From Diphasiastrum complanatum (taxonomy: Eukaryota > Streptophyta > Lycopodiopsida > Lycopodiales > Lycopodiaceae), in assembly GCA_029204225.1 (NCBI GenBank), contig MU831874.1, forward strand, positions 35,088-99,087: DNA of 64,000 nt, read 5' to 3'. The position numbers were made by a program, and so were the translations under genes. Positions 1 through 12,402 of this stretch are shown here, piece by piece. The notes beneath the pieces are model-generated. The model worked only from the letters and a program-made list of their open reading frames with translations, did no database searches and was not told where the DNA came from. Numbering within the stretch: the first letter of the stretch is position 1; each line of letters opens with the position of its first letter.

Positions 1-25
1 AGCACTACTACTACTAAACATGTGA

Positions 26-2906
26 TTAAGACCTACTCAAGCTGATCAACAGGCACTACCTTTGAATCAACCAGTCTTCCAAAATGAGTACAATGTCATG
101 ATGTTTGCAGGAGTTCATCACGGATTTGAATTGAAAATTTGGCCATCGGGTGAGATGCACTCCAGGAATATCATCGTGGATGACGGTCTGGTGAGTTGAA
201 TGAGTAAAGTTTAAGAAAATAACATGCAATATCGTATGCAGTGTAAAACAAAATGCTACATTATTTTTCTTGTGGTCGGACTTTAGTCTTTGATTAGCTG
301 GAGAAATGAAAATAGATCAAGTGAATTGTAACCCTGTATCCGACCATTAGATTTAGGCTATGCCATCAATTTCATATACTTTATTTGTATCTATCCTTTA
401 CTAAACGATCTAGCAATAGCCTCGTTACCCGCCGGCCCGCTGTGGAAAACACTGGCGATTAGCGAGCTCAGAAAGGTGATTAAGCTCACTTATAAGTTAT
501 GACTGAGGAACTTTTATTGGGATACAAGTGTCCACCTTGAGTTGGTGCTTAGAGAGGATTGCAGGTCTCAACTCCCACACTTCGGACCCTCGACACTGTA
601 TATGAGAGCGTGAGTGTCCTTTGTTTTATCTCTGAATTTTGCGGCCTACATCTTGCTCTCACAGGAAGCCCAGGCTAGCGTAGAGCTCAACCCTGCTTTG
701 AAAATCTAGCTGCTATCCAACAGACATAGCTTCGGAAGAGGTAGAAAATAAAATTTAAATCATGAAAGAATTTAGCAGCCATAGTGCACAGGTGAACAAT
801 AAAATATGACGTCTATTTGAATACTCAAAGCCAATTCAGATCTGAAGCCATTCAATATAATCATGATACATGCACCTCACACATGTCTTCACAGAATGGA
901 GGAGGCATTGAGCCATTTTTTTCCAAGGAAAATCCCTCCCGTTTCATGTCCGTCATCACAGATTAATTTAGAGTCGTCAGCTATATTACTAGAACATTCA
1001 AATTATGGCACTCAGCGAAAGAGCAGAGTCTGAGGTCTGTCAGAACATGAAGGCGTTATTCTATATAAAGTCTGCAGGGCATCTTACGGCCAGTGTGAGA
1101 TCAGGATCCTCTAAACTATGGTGTCACTGTTTGCAAAAGGGATCAATTATCAAACGATTAATCGGGAAAAATTAAGGACATCAGGTGGAGCGTTTTTCGC
1201 TATTTTGGCTGAGCACAGTTTCAGAACAGATAAGTGACACCGTCGTAGATCATGATATCCCAGTCAAACATAGTTGGTCTAGTGCTTTAGCGGTTTAACC
1301 CTATGGGTTGGAAAGCGTTCCAATCTCGATTCTCGCTCCCTCCTCGAAGCGGCTCACAGGTATGGGGCCCTCCTGGCATCCAAATCTATATGATGCTGTC
1401 AGATGAAGATGATATGAATGATGACTAATGTTATATTCGATGCAGGACACAAGTGACAAGAACCTGCCCAATAGCGTTGTCAGCAGAAAACAACACGTGG
1501 CAATTCGCAGGTTAGGTTATTAATCAAGGATTTATTATGAATGCTGCATTTAATACGTTAACAAAAATTCTTGAGGGGAGTTGTACATTTTTTTAGATAT
1601 AGCAGCTAGCTTGCTCGTTGGGTTCTAATTGTCCAAGATGGATAGTAAGGAATTCCCCACTGCTTTTACTTGGCTGCTAAGGGGATATGGATGAATTTTA
1701 ATGTTTATGAATACGTATTCTTTTTTATATTATTACCTTTTGCAAGGTGCAACTTTTAATAAATTTGAGCAGTTCTTTGTGAAAGTTTTTGGTTCCATGC
1801 GATTCTCAGAGCTGTTTACATGTTATCAATTTAACTGGCAGCGGCAAAGTTATAGAACTGTACAATTCTACTACGTGATACCTTATCGCACTGCAAAGTT
1901 CTAAAGAAAATAAGAGACAAATTTATCTAAAGAAAAACAACCATGCTTTTCATTATAGAGCAATCATTTATTTATGCTCTATAGGTGCTATGATCATTTC
2001 AAGACCTAAGTTCAATAGGATCATTCATCTGTATCCTTGAAAGTACCAGCATTAGTTAAACAGTAGGCATGGCCGGTGTTCCCAATGTGAATATGTGTTG
2101 ATTTTCGCATTTTCAAACTGCACGTTGCTGCAGCTTAGTAAGTCCTAGTATGTATGCTAGGAAATTTCTGAAGGTACTTGAAAGTTGCAACCAAGGCGGG
2201 AAGTTTGTGATGAAAGTAATCAGTGGACGAACAAAATACCGCTATGACTAGGACAAATATTAGTGGAATTAATAGAGACACATTATATCATTTCTAACGT
2301 GTAGATCAGGACACATCATTGGAGTTTTTTTTTCTGTCAAATTGTCAATTTCTGTGAAGGAACATACAACAGCTGAAGACCTGTTTTCACTGTGCTAAAT
2401 TGTTTTTTTTTTTTTGAAATGGATACTTCACAAGAACGTAAACTGATGTCCACAAAGAACGTAAATTGGCAAAAGATGTGGGAAACTTAGGATGATATGC
2501 TTCCTGAACTGATGAAGTATTTGAAAAGAACGCAGGCTTTTTCTGCTAGCTTACTGTTGCTGGATTGACATCAGAAAATAACCAATGGATGAATGTGTTC
2601 AAATAAATTGGAATTAGGCCTGTTCTGCTTGATGCCTAAGAAACTATTAAACTGTTAAATTTTGCTAATGTCGTCCTTGCCTTCAGTGACACCTGGCAGG
2701 AGAACCAAGAGAAAGACCAGGTCAACATTCGAGCTGATAAATTGACATCTTCTGCTATTGGTGGATGTGATTCAAATGCACTTCGAATACATTCGATATT
2801 TGATTCCCATGTGGTATTCCAGTACCCTTACACTCTGGATGACATACTTGGAAAACCTTCAAATATCCTTGAAGGAAGAGCAACTTCTCCAAGATTGTAC
2901 ATTTAA
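26..2906 (+). CDS. 3' end of an unrecognised multi-exon gene (three candidate exons)
   Basis: Three open segments join with compatible splice phases. The first is open from 26 and ends at 190 before GTGAGT; it may instead begin at 111 after TTTGCAG. Its peptide includes GFELKIWPSGEMHS. The second is 1446-1510, preceded by ATGCAG and followed by GTTAGG, and ends two bases into a codon. The third is 2687-2906, preceded by TTGCCTTCAG; it starts with the one base needed to complete that codon and runs to TAA at 2904-2906, with a peptide including VVFQYPYTLDDILGKP. The concatenated tail would be about 120-150 residues. I do not recognise the family and see no catalytic motif. Phase agreement and splice consensus support a real gene entering from beyond the left edge, but chance exons are possible, and introns of 1255 and 1176 bp may hide further exons. 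Confidence 0.35.
1262..1400 (+). repeat. Possible tRNA-derived SINE head
   Basis: The stretch has an A-box-like sequence (TGGTCTAGTGC, about 1273-1283). Some 40 bp downstream is a B-box-like GCGTTCCAATCTCGATTC followed by a CTCGCTCCCTC tract, the arrangement of a tRNA-derived SINE promoter. No clear tail, target duplication or second copy was found in the window, so this is only a suggestion. It lies inside the second putative intron of the left-edge gene. Confidence 0.22.
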
Positions 2907-4030
2907 GTTGGCCAAAGCATGGAATCATAGCCATGTTCTTGTATATAAAAAAAAATTCATAAAGTTAGTGATTTGCAAGACGCAAAGAGATTTACCATTT
3001 ACACATGATGAATGTAAGTAACGTTTGTCTTCTTTGAAGGTTGTCAAAAACTTTTTTTATTTCTGAATAATGTCAAAGCTTCTTATGAGATGTATCTTTA
3101 AGCCTGCAGTCCCTGGTAGATGTTGCTTTTTTCACTTCTCACACAAGTGCGTAATATCTCATGAGTATTTTGAGACGCTGCTTGCTTGGTATTTGAAACA
3201 GAAATACACCCAGTGGGCAGCTAAATTGCCGTGTGAAAAACTTAAAATTTTTCTTCAGATGCGTATATGGGCTATTTTGGTTTAAACTTCTCTCATACGT
3301 TAGAAAACCAGTGAACAAAGAGAAGCTTCTCTCAAATTGTTGAAGGTGCTGTGTGACTTTTGAGGCTTTTGCAGGAGAAAAAAAGAAAAAAACAACTTAT
3401 AACTTTTGCACCCATAGCAATTTTTCTGTCCCTGCACAACTCCCCATGAATTCTATGATGCCGCATTTTTCAAGTTTCTACTTCCACCCCAGTGCAACTT
3501 CCCGCAACTTAGGCAATTGTCACAATGTTTGTGACTCTCATATTTTTGCAACTTTATGCTATATGCGATTTTTGGGACCCGAGTTTGCTGTACCTTAAAG
3601 TAGACAATAATAAATATGCGCTGTTGTGCCTAAAATATTCCGAGGGATTATTATAAGAAAAAATCTAAAAATTCAAAAAAGGCTTGGACATCGGATTCCG
3701 ACAGAAAATAAATATGTTGGAATCCGATGTCCCATTTGTATAAAGTGGATGTAGGAATCCGACGGATTTTACAGATGTCAGAATTCGATATCCGTGATTG
3801 TACTCAAGCCATGTGAATTGTTTAGTTTTCTATTACTTTTTATTCTTGTAGAAGATTGTTGGAGATCAGCTTTTTGGTGCTTCTTCTCAACTCTATCAAT
3901 TCCATTTGTTTCATTCCAAGTATGATCATTTTGTTTTGTTATCTGCAACTAAGGCTTCTTTATTTGTAACAATTTTTGTATGCTATGTTCTTTGTAGTGT
4001 ATATTTTGTGTGGTTAGACCTAAGAATAAA
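2907..4030. other. No gene recognised; AT-rich
   Basis: No convincing coding region is visible. Around 3690-3800 a short motif resembling GGAATCCGATGTCC occurs about four times in degenerate form on both strands, suggesting a decayed small repeat. Confidence 0.4.
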
Positions 4031-4275
4031 ACGGAATGGTACAGTTCCGTGGAAAATTTCCACGGAATGAGATTTATTTATTTTAAACTGTTTGTTTAAT
4101 GGCTTTTTAGTGTTTTTTTGGGCTTTTTGGACATTTTTTTTGGTAAAAAAAACAATTAAGTTCTGTGGTACAGAACCGTTCTGTACCACGGAACCGTTCC
4201 GTACCTTTTTTATTTATTTATTTTAAACTGTTTGTTTAATGGCTTTTTAGTGTGTTTTTGGGCTTTTTGGACATT
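4031..4275. repeat. Palindromic, directly repeated AT-rich element
   Basis: A near-perfect hairpin spans 4045-4067: 11-base arms TTCCGTGGAAA / TTTCCACGGAA with a one-base loop. A 64-bp block (4072-4135) recurs with about one change at 4212-4275, an offset of 140 bp. Between the blocks lies a second palindromic cluster built from GGTACAGAACCGTTC and its complement. The layout resembles a degenerate foldback or MITE, but no target duplication was identified. Confidence 0.5.
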
Positions 4276-4284
4276 AGTCTTATA

Positions 4285-4542
4285 ATGGCAGTTAAAGCTT
4301 TATCATTTTATTTAGGAGGACATAAATTTGTTAAGACAAATAAGATCATTTTTGTCAAAAGATCTTATGTTTTGAACATTTTAGGCTTTACTGATGGGAA
4401 TGTTCCTTTAAGGAGCTCCCATTATTCGTTGTATTCCACTTATATTGAGCTTAGTGGAAATAAGGATAATGCACATCTATTAGATGCATACGCTAGCAGA
4501 GAATTTCTTCATGACAATACTACCTACTACCATAGAATCTGA
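4285..4542 (+). CDS. Hypothetical short open frame, possibly a mobile-element remnant
   Basis: The open frame runs from an ATG at 4285 to TGA at 4540-4542, about 85 codons, with balanced composition (peptide includes KRSYVLNILGFTDG and HLLDAYASREFL). It begins directly beside the 64-bp direct repeat and lies just 3' of the minus-strand family at 4779-6856. I do not recognise it. It could be an exon of a decayed element or a chance frame. Confidence 0.22.
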   Translation: MAVKALSFYLGGHKFVKTNKIIFVKRSYVLNILGFTDGNVPLRSSHYSLYSTYIELSGNKDNAHLLDAYASREFLHDNTTYYHRI

Positions 4543-4778
4543 TACAAGATCTGATGATGAATAGTTGACACTTTGTATAATACAATCAATACATTTACAT
4601 TGGGTATTGCTCCTCTCTTGTTCAATGAATTTGCAAAGCAATTCTGAACATGTCATGATGATCTTCTACTCAGCAATGATGATCTTCTACTCAACAATCA
4701 TCTAATTTTCTCTTCCTGTATGAACTTGCATGCTTTTCTAAACTTGTTGTATTGTGTGGAATTTGTTATATGTCGAAT

Positions 4779-6856
4779 CTAAACTCTGCGGTAGAACCAC
4801 TGAAACAATTGACAAATGTAGTTTCGTTTTTCATTGGTTCCTCCATATTGTGTATTTCGATGAAATGCTGCTCGTGCTTGCCCGTGTGACTTCTCCATCC
4901 CTTGTGGTGACCATACACTCAAGCTTCCATATGTATTTGCAGTAAATGTTGTATGATCTCTTAGTATGTGCTGCATATGTCAAAATCATAATGTTAGTCT
5001 TATGTTTAGATCTAAATATATATGAAAATTTGAAAGCATTTTGAAAATTTTATACTAACCATGTAATGAGTGATGTGATCTTCTCCCCATGCTTTTGATA
5101 TTGCATTAACAAACTCGACACAAGTCCTTTGGACAGCTTTCTTATCAATATCAGAGTATTTTTTTTCTTAAAATAGCAATCATACTATCAAGCTTTTTCC
5201 ATACATCAACTTTTAGTACTCTGCTTTTGCCATCTTTCTTGAAGTCTTGAGTGGCAGCAATAATATCTGTCTAGACTGAGTGTTGAATATTAGAAGCCCC
5301 TGGAACATTGAGAAATCCTCCATCCATATGGTCCTTGATGATCCTAGGATAAGATGTCCTTGAGAATATCCATGATAATATATCATGATCCTCTTTCAGC
5401 ACCTGTCCAAAGAATTAATCATACTTAGTTTACAATGTATTAATACTATTCAATGAATGTAATGTAATAATGAGGCTAGTTACTTGAAACGCTGCCAACC
5501 ACCATGTATCATTTTTAGACAAGACACTGAATTTGAATTCTTATTGGTTCTCTGTTTGGGATAGAGCACCATTCATGAGAGTTATACTAATCCTTTCCAT
5601 CTTCTGCCCTTTCACAATTTCTGACTCGTCCAACTTAAGTACTATGATTATTTTGCCATTCACCTTTTCATAGGTTATATCATAGAATGTGACGATGTAT
5701 CTCAGCAAGTAATTTAGATCAACAAATAAATTGTTTGATGATTATAGAATATCGATCTTCCATCAGTTTCATACACATCCTCAATATGAAATGGAGTTCC
5801 AGTGATCTTACACATACCTATGTTTAATGTATCCCTCTCTTTCTTCAAGTGGTATGTCCTAGGGATTGGGACTTTTCTAATTTGAACTTGCTTAAAAGCT
5901 TCTCTAATTAGTTTAAATATTGTTGCATATGCTTCCCTACTAATACCTGCAAAATCACAAGCACCCTGAACTATAGTTTTATCTAAAATATTTTGAATGT
6001 CACCATCAAAGACTCTGCTATTTTACACTTTACATTTGAAATCCTATTGTTCATCATAAGACGCTCAGTGGATTTGGAAGTCAATATTGTGCCCAATGAC
6101 ATTCCTAGTGAAGCATTGTCTTTAATATTCCGAGGAGCTACTAATGCAGATCTGCAAAAAAAACAGATGGTTAACAGAATATCACCATAGCTGAAATTAA
6201 ATCCAAATGTAATTGAAAAACCTACAAAATTTAGAATATGCTTACTTGAATGCACGAATCCTTCTATTTCAATAACCTCCTTTTGAAAGTGTTTGAATAT
6301 CCTTGCAACTTTGTCGCTTTCGCTTCTTACTTTCAACCTTCTTCTTTACCAAATCCACATCCTTCAGTAATTGTAAGTTTTCAATATGAATAGACTGTAA
6401 GACTGATTGCAGTTGCTCTAGTTCTGATTTAATATTGATTGCTATCTTCTGTAATGATTCATTATTTTTTTTAAGTTGTTCATTTTCTTCTAACGTCTTT
6501 TGGAGATGACAATCTCTATTCTGACAATAAGAGGATATCCGAATTAACTCACCTTCTAAAAAGTGAACTTTATTTATATAAAGTTGTTTTCCATGGTTTT
6601 GCAATCTTTCACAATATCCTAGTAATCCACTATGCCCATTGCATATCCATGTAACTAAATGAGTTACTGAAGAGAATGTGGGATGTGTCAAAGTGATTGG
6701 ATCTTGTGGATATAATGTTCCATCTGTCCACAAATCCACGTTTTTCTTTCCTTTTGCCCTGTAACGAGAACGATCTTCAGCAGATATTTGAACTCCTTTG
6801 CCTCCTCTTCTCTGCAAAGGTGCCAAATCAACAGGGATATCCACATGTAGATGATA
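4779..6856 (-). pseudogene. Decayed copy A of an unrecognised intron-containing coiled-coil gene family
   Basis: Reading the minus strand, the first exon (6856 to 6246) is basic then strongly heptad-like: roughly residues 95-180 alternate Leu/Ile with Lys/Glu/Gln, a coiled coil, and it ends at a GTAAGC donor. Later coding segments lie at 6151-5484, with a frame change near 6000 and a stop near 5715; this part contains LKLDESEIVKGQKMERIS. The next exons are 5402-5060 and 4970-4779, separated by an 89-bp GT-AG intron, with the last ending in WFYRRV and TAG. Exon 5402-5060 carries an in-frame TAG at 5271-5273, where copy B has Trp, and a frameshift in an A-run near 5165. The terminal motif GSLSVWSPQGMEKS is shared with copy B at 29338-29568. 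The function is unknown; multiple decayed copies suggest a mobile element or an amplified family. Confidence 0.6.
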
Positions 6857-8384
6857 TCATGTCATCATCAAAAAAATAATAGAGTAATCAGTTGCATCAA
6901 AGTACTATGACCAGATTCTATGAAGCAAAACAAAATACTTATCTTTGATTATAGTATATACTATGTACGATCAATCCAATCTCCATGCTTGTATGCTTGA
7001 TTCAAATTTGGAAATGCCGCTCATTTTTTCATTCCAATAGGTAGTTGGCGCTCATATTTCCATTCTCGTGGAAGGAATGCATATGTAAACATTTTGCAAT
7101 TTTTCTTGATTCGAATTTGGGGATGGCGGTCATATTCTAGATCCAGTGCAAATATTGCCCTTTTCGTAACCAATGGAGGAAATATTTTTGAATTTAGTCA
7201 AGTTATACTGCGAACTGTTAACAGTTCTTAACTGTGACTATAGACACTGTGGTTAGATCATTGGGAGTTGGGGAGGCCTTGGGAGTGGTGTGGGCAAGCA
7301 AATAAACAATATTGTTTTATTTATTTTGATATTTTTGTATATCCTACATGGCATTCCTTAAAGGGTCTTTTTGATATTGAGAACTCCTCTAATGAGAGTT
7401 TAACCATCTCATGTGCTTACTCATAAAAGAAAAATATTGATATACCTAGACAATTTAGACACAATATAAGCTTATGAGAAAATCGACATAAATCCAACAC
7501 ACTCAGTCCAAGGTTGTTATGATATATCATAGTTGCAGCGCGATTCTGAATCGCGATCAGAATTGCGATCCCGATTCGCGATTCGAGATTTTCTCAGAAT
7601 CATGTAGGATTGATTTTTTTTTTTTTGAAATTTTTTTGTACAATATGGGAATCAGATGAAAGCTCTGATCGAGGGGAATATGATTGTGTAGTTCGCCGAC
7701 TGTTTCAGGTGCAGGATGGTCCCTTTTAGGTGTATTAGTGTGGGCCTAAACTGCGCCCCTAGCTGATGTTTGCATGATGGTCCATGCCTAAACCCTAAAA
7801 AGTAAGGGCATGAAAATTGAAATTTGTGATGTGGACATAGACGGGCGGAACGGAGGTCATAGGAGTCTGTGCAGGCATGTGGAAATGCATTCTAGGCTCA
7901 GACATCACCTCACTCGGTGTTCAACAAGTCATTTTGAGAAAATGGCAAATATACACAAGCATTTGGAATGTGGTATTCAAATCTCGCTAGGCATGCCATA
8001 ACGGCTGAAACTGACGCTGTAGGAACTATTGTGGGCGTGAAGAAAGGTGGTCTAGAGCCAAACTATGCTCAATTTGGTTTAACAATTGCAAAAAATCAAG
8101 CCTACACTTACCAAATATAAAAAATCGGCCATTTTGCTCTCCATGAAGCTCAGACCCACCCAGCACCATGCACACCACTTCTGTATTGCTGAGTAGATGC
8201 CTACCAACTATTCACTTCCGAAGATTGGATGCCCACAGCTCTCAGAAATTTTTTTTGCCTCCTCTACTGTTGGCGCGGTTCTGTCTGCGAGGAGGAGGCC
8301 CGAAAGTTGTCAATCATCATATTGTATAAACTTTATGTTGAGCTAGGTTCTAGTTCTGCAATGTGAGAATCACAAGTGGTGCAA
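6857..8384. other. Intergenic; no gene recognised
   Basis: I see no supported coding region. A palindrome-rich patch at about 7540-7600 repeats GAATCGCGATC-like words on both strands and is followed by a T-run. A short block around 7359-7410 (AAAGGGTCTTTTTG then AACTCCTCTAATGA) recurs at about 54615-54660, so part of this is dispersed repeat. Confidence 0.35.
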
Positions 8385-8705
8385 AACTCGAACATGGTTC
8401 ACGTTGTGTGCTGTGAGAACCAAAGGTTAAGTACTTATACAACTCGAACTAGGTTCGAGTTGTGTAGTACTACATTCGAAGGTGAGTGTGTGATATGAGT
8501 TGTATACTATAAAATTTCAAGAATGGTAGTGTGTGTCGTACAAATGTTAATTTCACACAATTGATAGTCACCTGAACTCGAACGAAGTTTGAGTTGCAAA
8601 GTGTTAACAATAGCAAAGCACCTTGGATTAAATCATCAAAAAACTTGTAACTTAACATACACTACAAAATTTGACTCGAGCCAGGTTGGATTTGTGTTGT
8701 GCGAC
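8385..8705. repeat. Cluster of hairpin-forming AACTCGAAC units
   Basis: The clearest unit is 8440-8462, where CAACTCGAAC and GTTCGAGTTG pair perfectly around a 3-base loop. Related, more decayed units occur at about 8385-8412, 8574-8597 and 8673-8700, each pairing AACTCGAAC-like and GTTCGAGTT-like arms. The cluster sits just 3' of the truncated minus-strand copia polymerase and may be part of its LTR or 3' flank. Confidence 0.5.
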
Positions 8706-8752
8706 ATCCAAAGATCACCAAGAGTGGATGCTTTCAATATTTTTGTGATGTG

Positions 8753-9775
8753 TCAACTTTTAGTTTTAGATATAAGTAGTGGAGCAAAGTGTGCATGCAA
8801 GACAAGATACATTAGTGATCCGATTAGCTTCATGTATGGTATATGTTCCATCAATTCTCTTTCCTCTTCAGTCTTCGAACAATCTTCATTCGTTAGGATT
8901 GTTCCTACAAGCATTGGAGTATTTTTCATCATCCCAAAACCTTCTAGGATTTTTTTGGGTATATCTGGACTGGTGAAGGTACAACTTTCTTTCGTTAAGT
9001 CTCTGTGAATCTGCAAGCCAAGATAACATCTAGCTTCTCCTAAGTTTGTAATCTCAAAATGTTACGAGATGTTGCACTTCAGTTCAGCAATAAGTTTTTC
9101 AATTTTGCAGAGTATCAGGGTGTTGTCCACATATACAGCTACAATGATGACCTTACCATCTGTAATTCTTACATAAACATTGGAATCAGCTATTAGTGGC
9201 TTGAATCTTAAGGATTTCATGGCATGATCTTTCTTTGTATACCATTGTCGCGATGATTTCTTTAGACCGTAGATACTCTTGTGCATTCTGAATGCATAAG
9301 TAGGAAGTGAATTCGAAATGTAGCTTGGAGGTTGATCCATGTAGACTTCTTCATCTAGATCACCATGTAAGAATGTTGTCTTTTCATCCATGATGTGAAT
9401 CCTGAGATCATAAGTGGCTACATATGCAAACAGTAGACGTAGGGACGAATGTTTTACGATAGGAGAGAAGGTCTCAGCATAGTCGATACTATATTTTTGA
9501 GAAAAACCCTTCGCTACAAGACTGGCTTTGTACTTAGAAACATTTCCATTCGGTCCATACTTCAGCTTGTATACCCACTTGCATTGTACAGTCTTTCGCT
9601 TATCTGGTAATGGCTGCAACATCCATACCCCATTCTTCTTTATGGATTCCATTTCTTCATTCATGGCTTGGATCCATCTGTCCTTGTTTGGGCATTCAAT
9701 TGCTTCTTTGAATGTTTGTGGTTCTCCACTCAATCCACAAAACTCTTCAAATGTAGAAGCTGAGCTACCTAGCAC
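8753..9775 (-). pseudogene. Copia reverse transcriptase remnant
   Basis: The longest frame (9775-9062) contains CKWVYKLKYGPNGNV, VAKGFSQKYSIDYAETFSP and SIYGLKKSSRQWY, the canonical copia RT blocks. The catalytic YVDD box reads YVDN near 9130, which removes a metal-binding Asp. A further segment (9016-8753) ends in LIGSLMYLVLHA and then loses similarity before RNase H. Frameshifts separate the two segments. Confidence 0.85.
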
Positions 9776-9949
9776 AAACCTTGCTGGTGCTCTTTGTTCT
9801 CTTGTTGATCTTCTGAGAGATCCTTGTGGTACTGCAATGTTCTTGTCTTTATATGTTCTGCTAGTCTAGAACCATTTCGGTTTACAAGTGTTGTAGCAGT
9901 AGGTTGGCTTGCGAATCTTTCTTCGTCTAATTCGTCGCTCGATTGAGGT

Positions 9950-11190
9950 GCGACTCGAACATCTTCATCTGAAAGTTCATGTTCTGCTCCCTCTGTCGCG
10001 GTTGGTAGATCATAATATTGTCTTCCAAGAACTTCATAACTGATAAAGTCATTGTTGGCCATTGTTCTGGTCTCATCAAACTTGGTGTCTCTGACTATCT
10101 TCACTGTGTTTGTCTCTGGCATATAGATTCTGTAGTATGACAAATGATTGTCATATCCTACAAGATATCCTTGTTCTACTTTCTCATCAAGCTTCTTTCG
10201 AAGCTTGTCAAGAACTTGTGCATATTATGCATAGCCAAAGATTCGAATATGAGTCAGATTGGGTTTTTTGCCCCATCATAGTTCGTGTGGTGTTGTATGA
10301 GGAACACCAGATTTTCTTGTCCTGTGTTGAATGTAGGCAGCTGTAGCTACTGTTCAGTCCTTCGAATAGGCCATCATGCACCTAGTGGCTTCCATGAGAG
10401 TCATGTTCTTCTTTTCTGCAACACCATTGTGCTGCGGTGTATAGGATGTTGTCCTTCTGTAAGTGATTCCTCGATCATTGCAGAAATCAGTGAATCAATT
10501 TGAGATGTATTTTCCACCTCGATCTATTTTGATCTGCCTCACCTTGTTTCATGTGCATCTTTCTGCCCAGTTCACATATTCTGTGACCTTGTCAAATGCA
10601 TCAGATTTATTGCGAATGAAGTAGACTCGATCGAACTTACTATAATCATCAATAAAGGTGATATAGTACTTTGAGCCTCCTACTGAGATCACATCGAAAG
10701 GTCCACAGATGTCTGAATGTACTCGCTCTAGAATCTTTGTAGTTCTGTAGGAGTCCTTAAAAAAAGGAGTACGTGACATCTTATCTTTTATACATGCATC
10801 ACAGGTCATTGAACTGGTTGCATTCAAGATGCTCACCCCTGTGATTGCTCCATGATGGCTTGCTTGATACAATGTCATTGAGTTCATATGGCATAGTCTC
10901 TTGTGCCATAGAATATCTGACGAATCATCATGGGTTTGATGTACTTGATTTGCAGGTAGGCGTACCTTCAAGTGATACAGGTTGCCTTTTCTTCTACCTT
11001 GTGTAATCAATGTACTAGTGCTTGCATCAATGACATTGCATGCTTTGTCTGAGAACATCACACACATTCCAGCATCTGCTATTGTTGCGACTGAAAGCAA
11101 GTCCTGCTGCAGTGTAGGTACAAACAGAACGTCTTCGAGTCGTCTGTCTCTGTCATTTCTGTTGAGCCACAATGAACCAATACCATTCAC
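9950..11190 (-). pseudogene. Copia integrase remnant
   Basis: A GAG-pre-integrase domain (ILWHKRLCHMNSMTLYQ) and CDACIKDKMSRTPF lead into the integrase core, with HSDICGPFD and ITFIDDYSKFDRVYF; this frame ends at 10549. Later segments in other frames (10143 to about 9950) give the integrase tail, YYRIYMPETNTVKIVRDTKF. At least two frame changes lie between 10549 and 10143, so the enzyme cannot be produced. Confidence 0.8.
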
Positions 11191-11241
11191 TTGATGCTTT
11201 GATCCGTCTCCAAGAATAATAAATCTTGATTGATCTACACT

Positions 11242-11637
11242 TCAAAAGTCAGACATTATTCTTCTTGATGTAACGAAGTGTGAGGTAGCTCCTGAATCAG
11301 GGATCACCTCTTGTGTGTCAGATGTGAATGCTGCACACAAGTCTGTATAGATGTAGGCGGTCGAATTTCCATGATTCGATCTTTCTTTGCCCATCTTCGA
11401 GCCTTCTGGCTCTTCGACATAGGAGGAACTATTATTGTTCTCCCATTTTCCTTCAGCTTGTTTGTTTCTTGGGTTCTGATAACAATCCATGGCTGCACGA
11501 CCCTTCTTGTGAAAATGGATACACTCAATCTTCGGGTTGAGTGGCATCACGAATCGATAGCATGTCCTTTGCGTCTGCATCTCAAGCATATCTTCTTGTT
11601 GCCATTCTAGTATTTCGGCTTTCCTTTGTTTTTCCAT
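11242..11637 (-). pseudogene. Copia zinc knuckle and protease remnant
   Basis: The knuckle reads CIHFHKKGRAAMDC: the second Cys and the His of the CCHC motif have been replaced, so it should not bind zinc. The related copy at about 54313-54360 keeps an intact CSHCHKNGHAATDC. The protease active-site segment PDSGATSHFV is present near 11300. This places the domains in copia order directly upstream of the integrase remnant. Confidence 0.75.
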
Positions 11638-11864
11638 TTGCCTCTGTTGGCTCCCTCTACTTGCTAGTCTCGATCCCGCCTTTGGTCAGAAGACTCCCTC
11701 TTAGGCTTGAACTACTTATTTGTCTTTTCTCTGTTGTTGTAGAGAGCTTGGTCAGAAGCATCCTTGCGATCAAGGTGCTCATGAGCTTTGACTTCTTCTC
11801 GAATCTCGATCACTGCCTTTTCGAGTGTCATAGTTGGATCCTTTGCTAGCAATGTTTGGGTTGT

Positions 11865-12359
11865 CTACAAAGATCTTGGTAAAGCTCTTAGCAGGTAGGT
11901 AAGCTGCTTCTCTGCTGATACTGCATTCTCTACTCTGACATTGTGTAATGAAAGGAACAGATCCTTCATCCTTCTGTAAAAGGAGGTGAGGTCTTTGCCA
12001 TCCCATTGCAAATTTGTCAGCTGATCTTTAAGAAGCATGATCTGACTACATGATTTTGTCTGAAATCTTGTGAGTAAACTATCCCACATCTCTCTTGCAT
12101 TGGAGAGTTTAGCCAGGTCAAATGTGAGACTATCTTCGATGGATGATTACAACACGGCTATTGCCTTGTTCTTCTTCTCTCTCCATTCGCGTAGCTCCTT
12201 GCCTGTAGTTGCTAGCATTTCTTCAGTGCCGTCTACCCAGGGAAATAATCCTTTTCTCTTTAATATAAGAGAGGTCTTAACCTTCCATGCTAGGAAATTA
12301 GACCCTGATGAGTCGAGGATTGTAAAGATCTTTGATTGTATACTGCTTATTGAAGCCAT
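11865..12359 (-). pseudogene. gag: Copia gag remnant
   Basis: Two frames (12359-12147 and 12089-11865) give the gag N-terminus, then the core with DQLTNLQWDGKDLTSF and EKQLTYLLRALPRS, typical of the UBN2-type gag of plant copia elements. The first frame ends at a stop near 12147 and the second is in another register, so no complete gag can be made. The core is closely similar to those at about 53790-54070 and 63350-63560. Confidence 0.8.
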
Positions 12360-12402
12360 TGTCGTGAGCCGTGCTCTGCTTGTTACTGGTTCTTTATCTT
12401 GA

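Larger units (their letters stand above)
8753..12402 (-). mobile_element. Decayed Ty1/copia retrotransposon, internal region
   Basis: Minus-strand frames follow the Ty1/copia order gag, zinc knuckle, protease, integrase, reverse transcriptase. They are broken by many stops and frameshifts and end before RNase H near 8753. The gag start (12359, peptide beginning MASISSIQSKIF) is near-identical in layout to the fragments at 53633-54450 and 62950-63993, so these are one family. No LTR or primer site is clear; only a degraded primer-like word is seen near 12465-12480. Confidence 0.85.
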
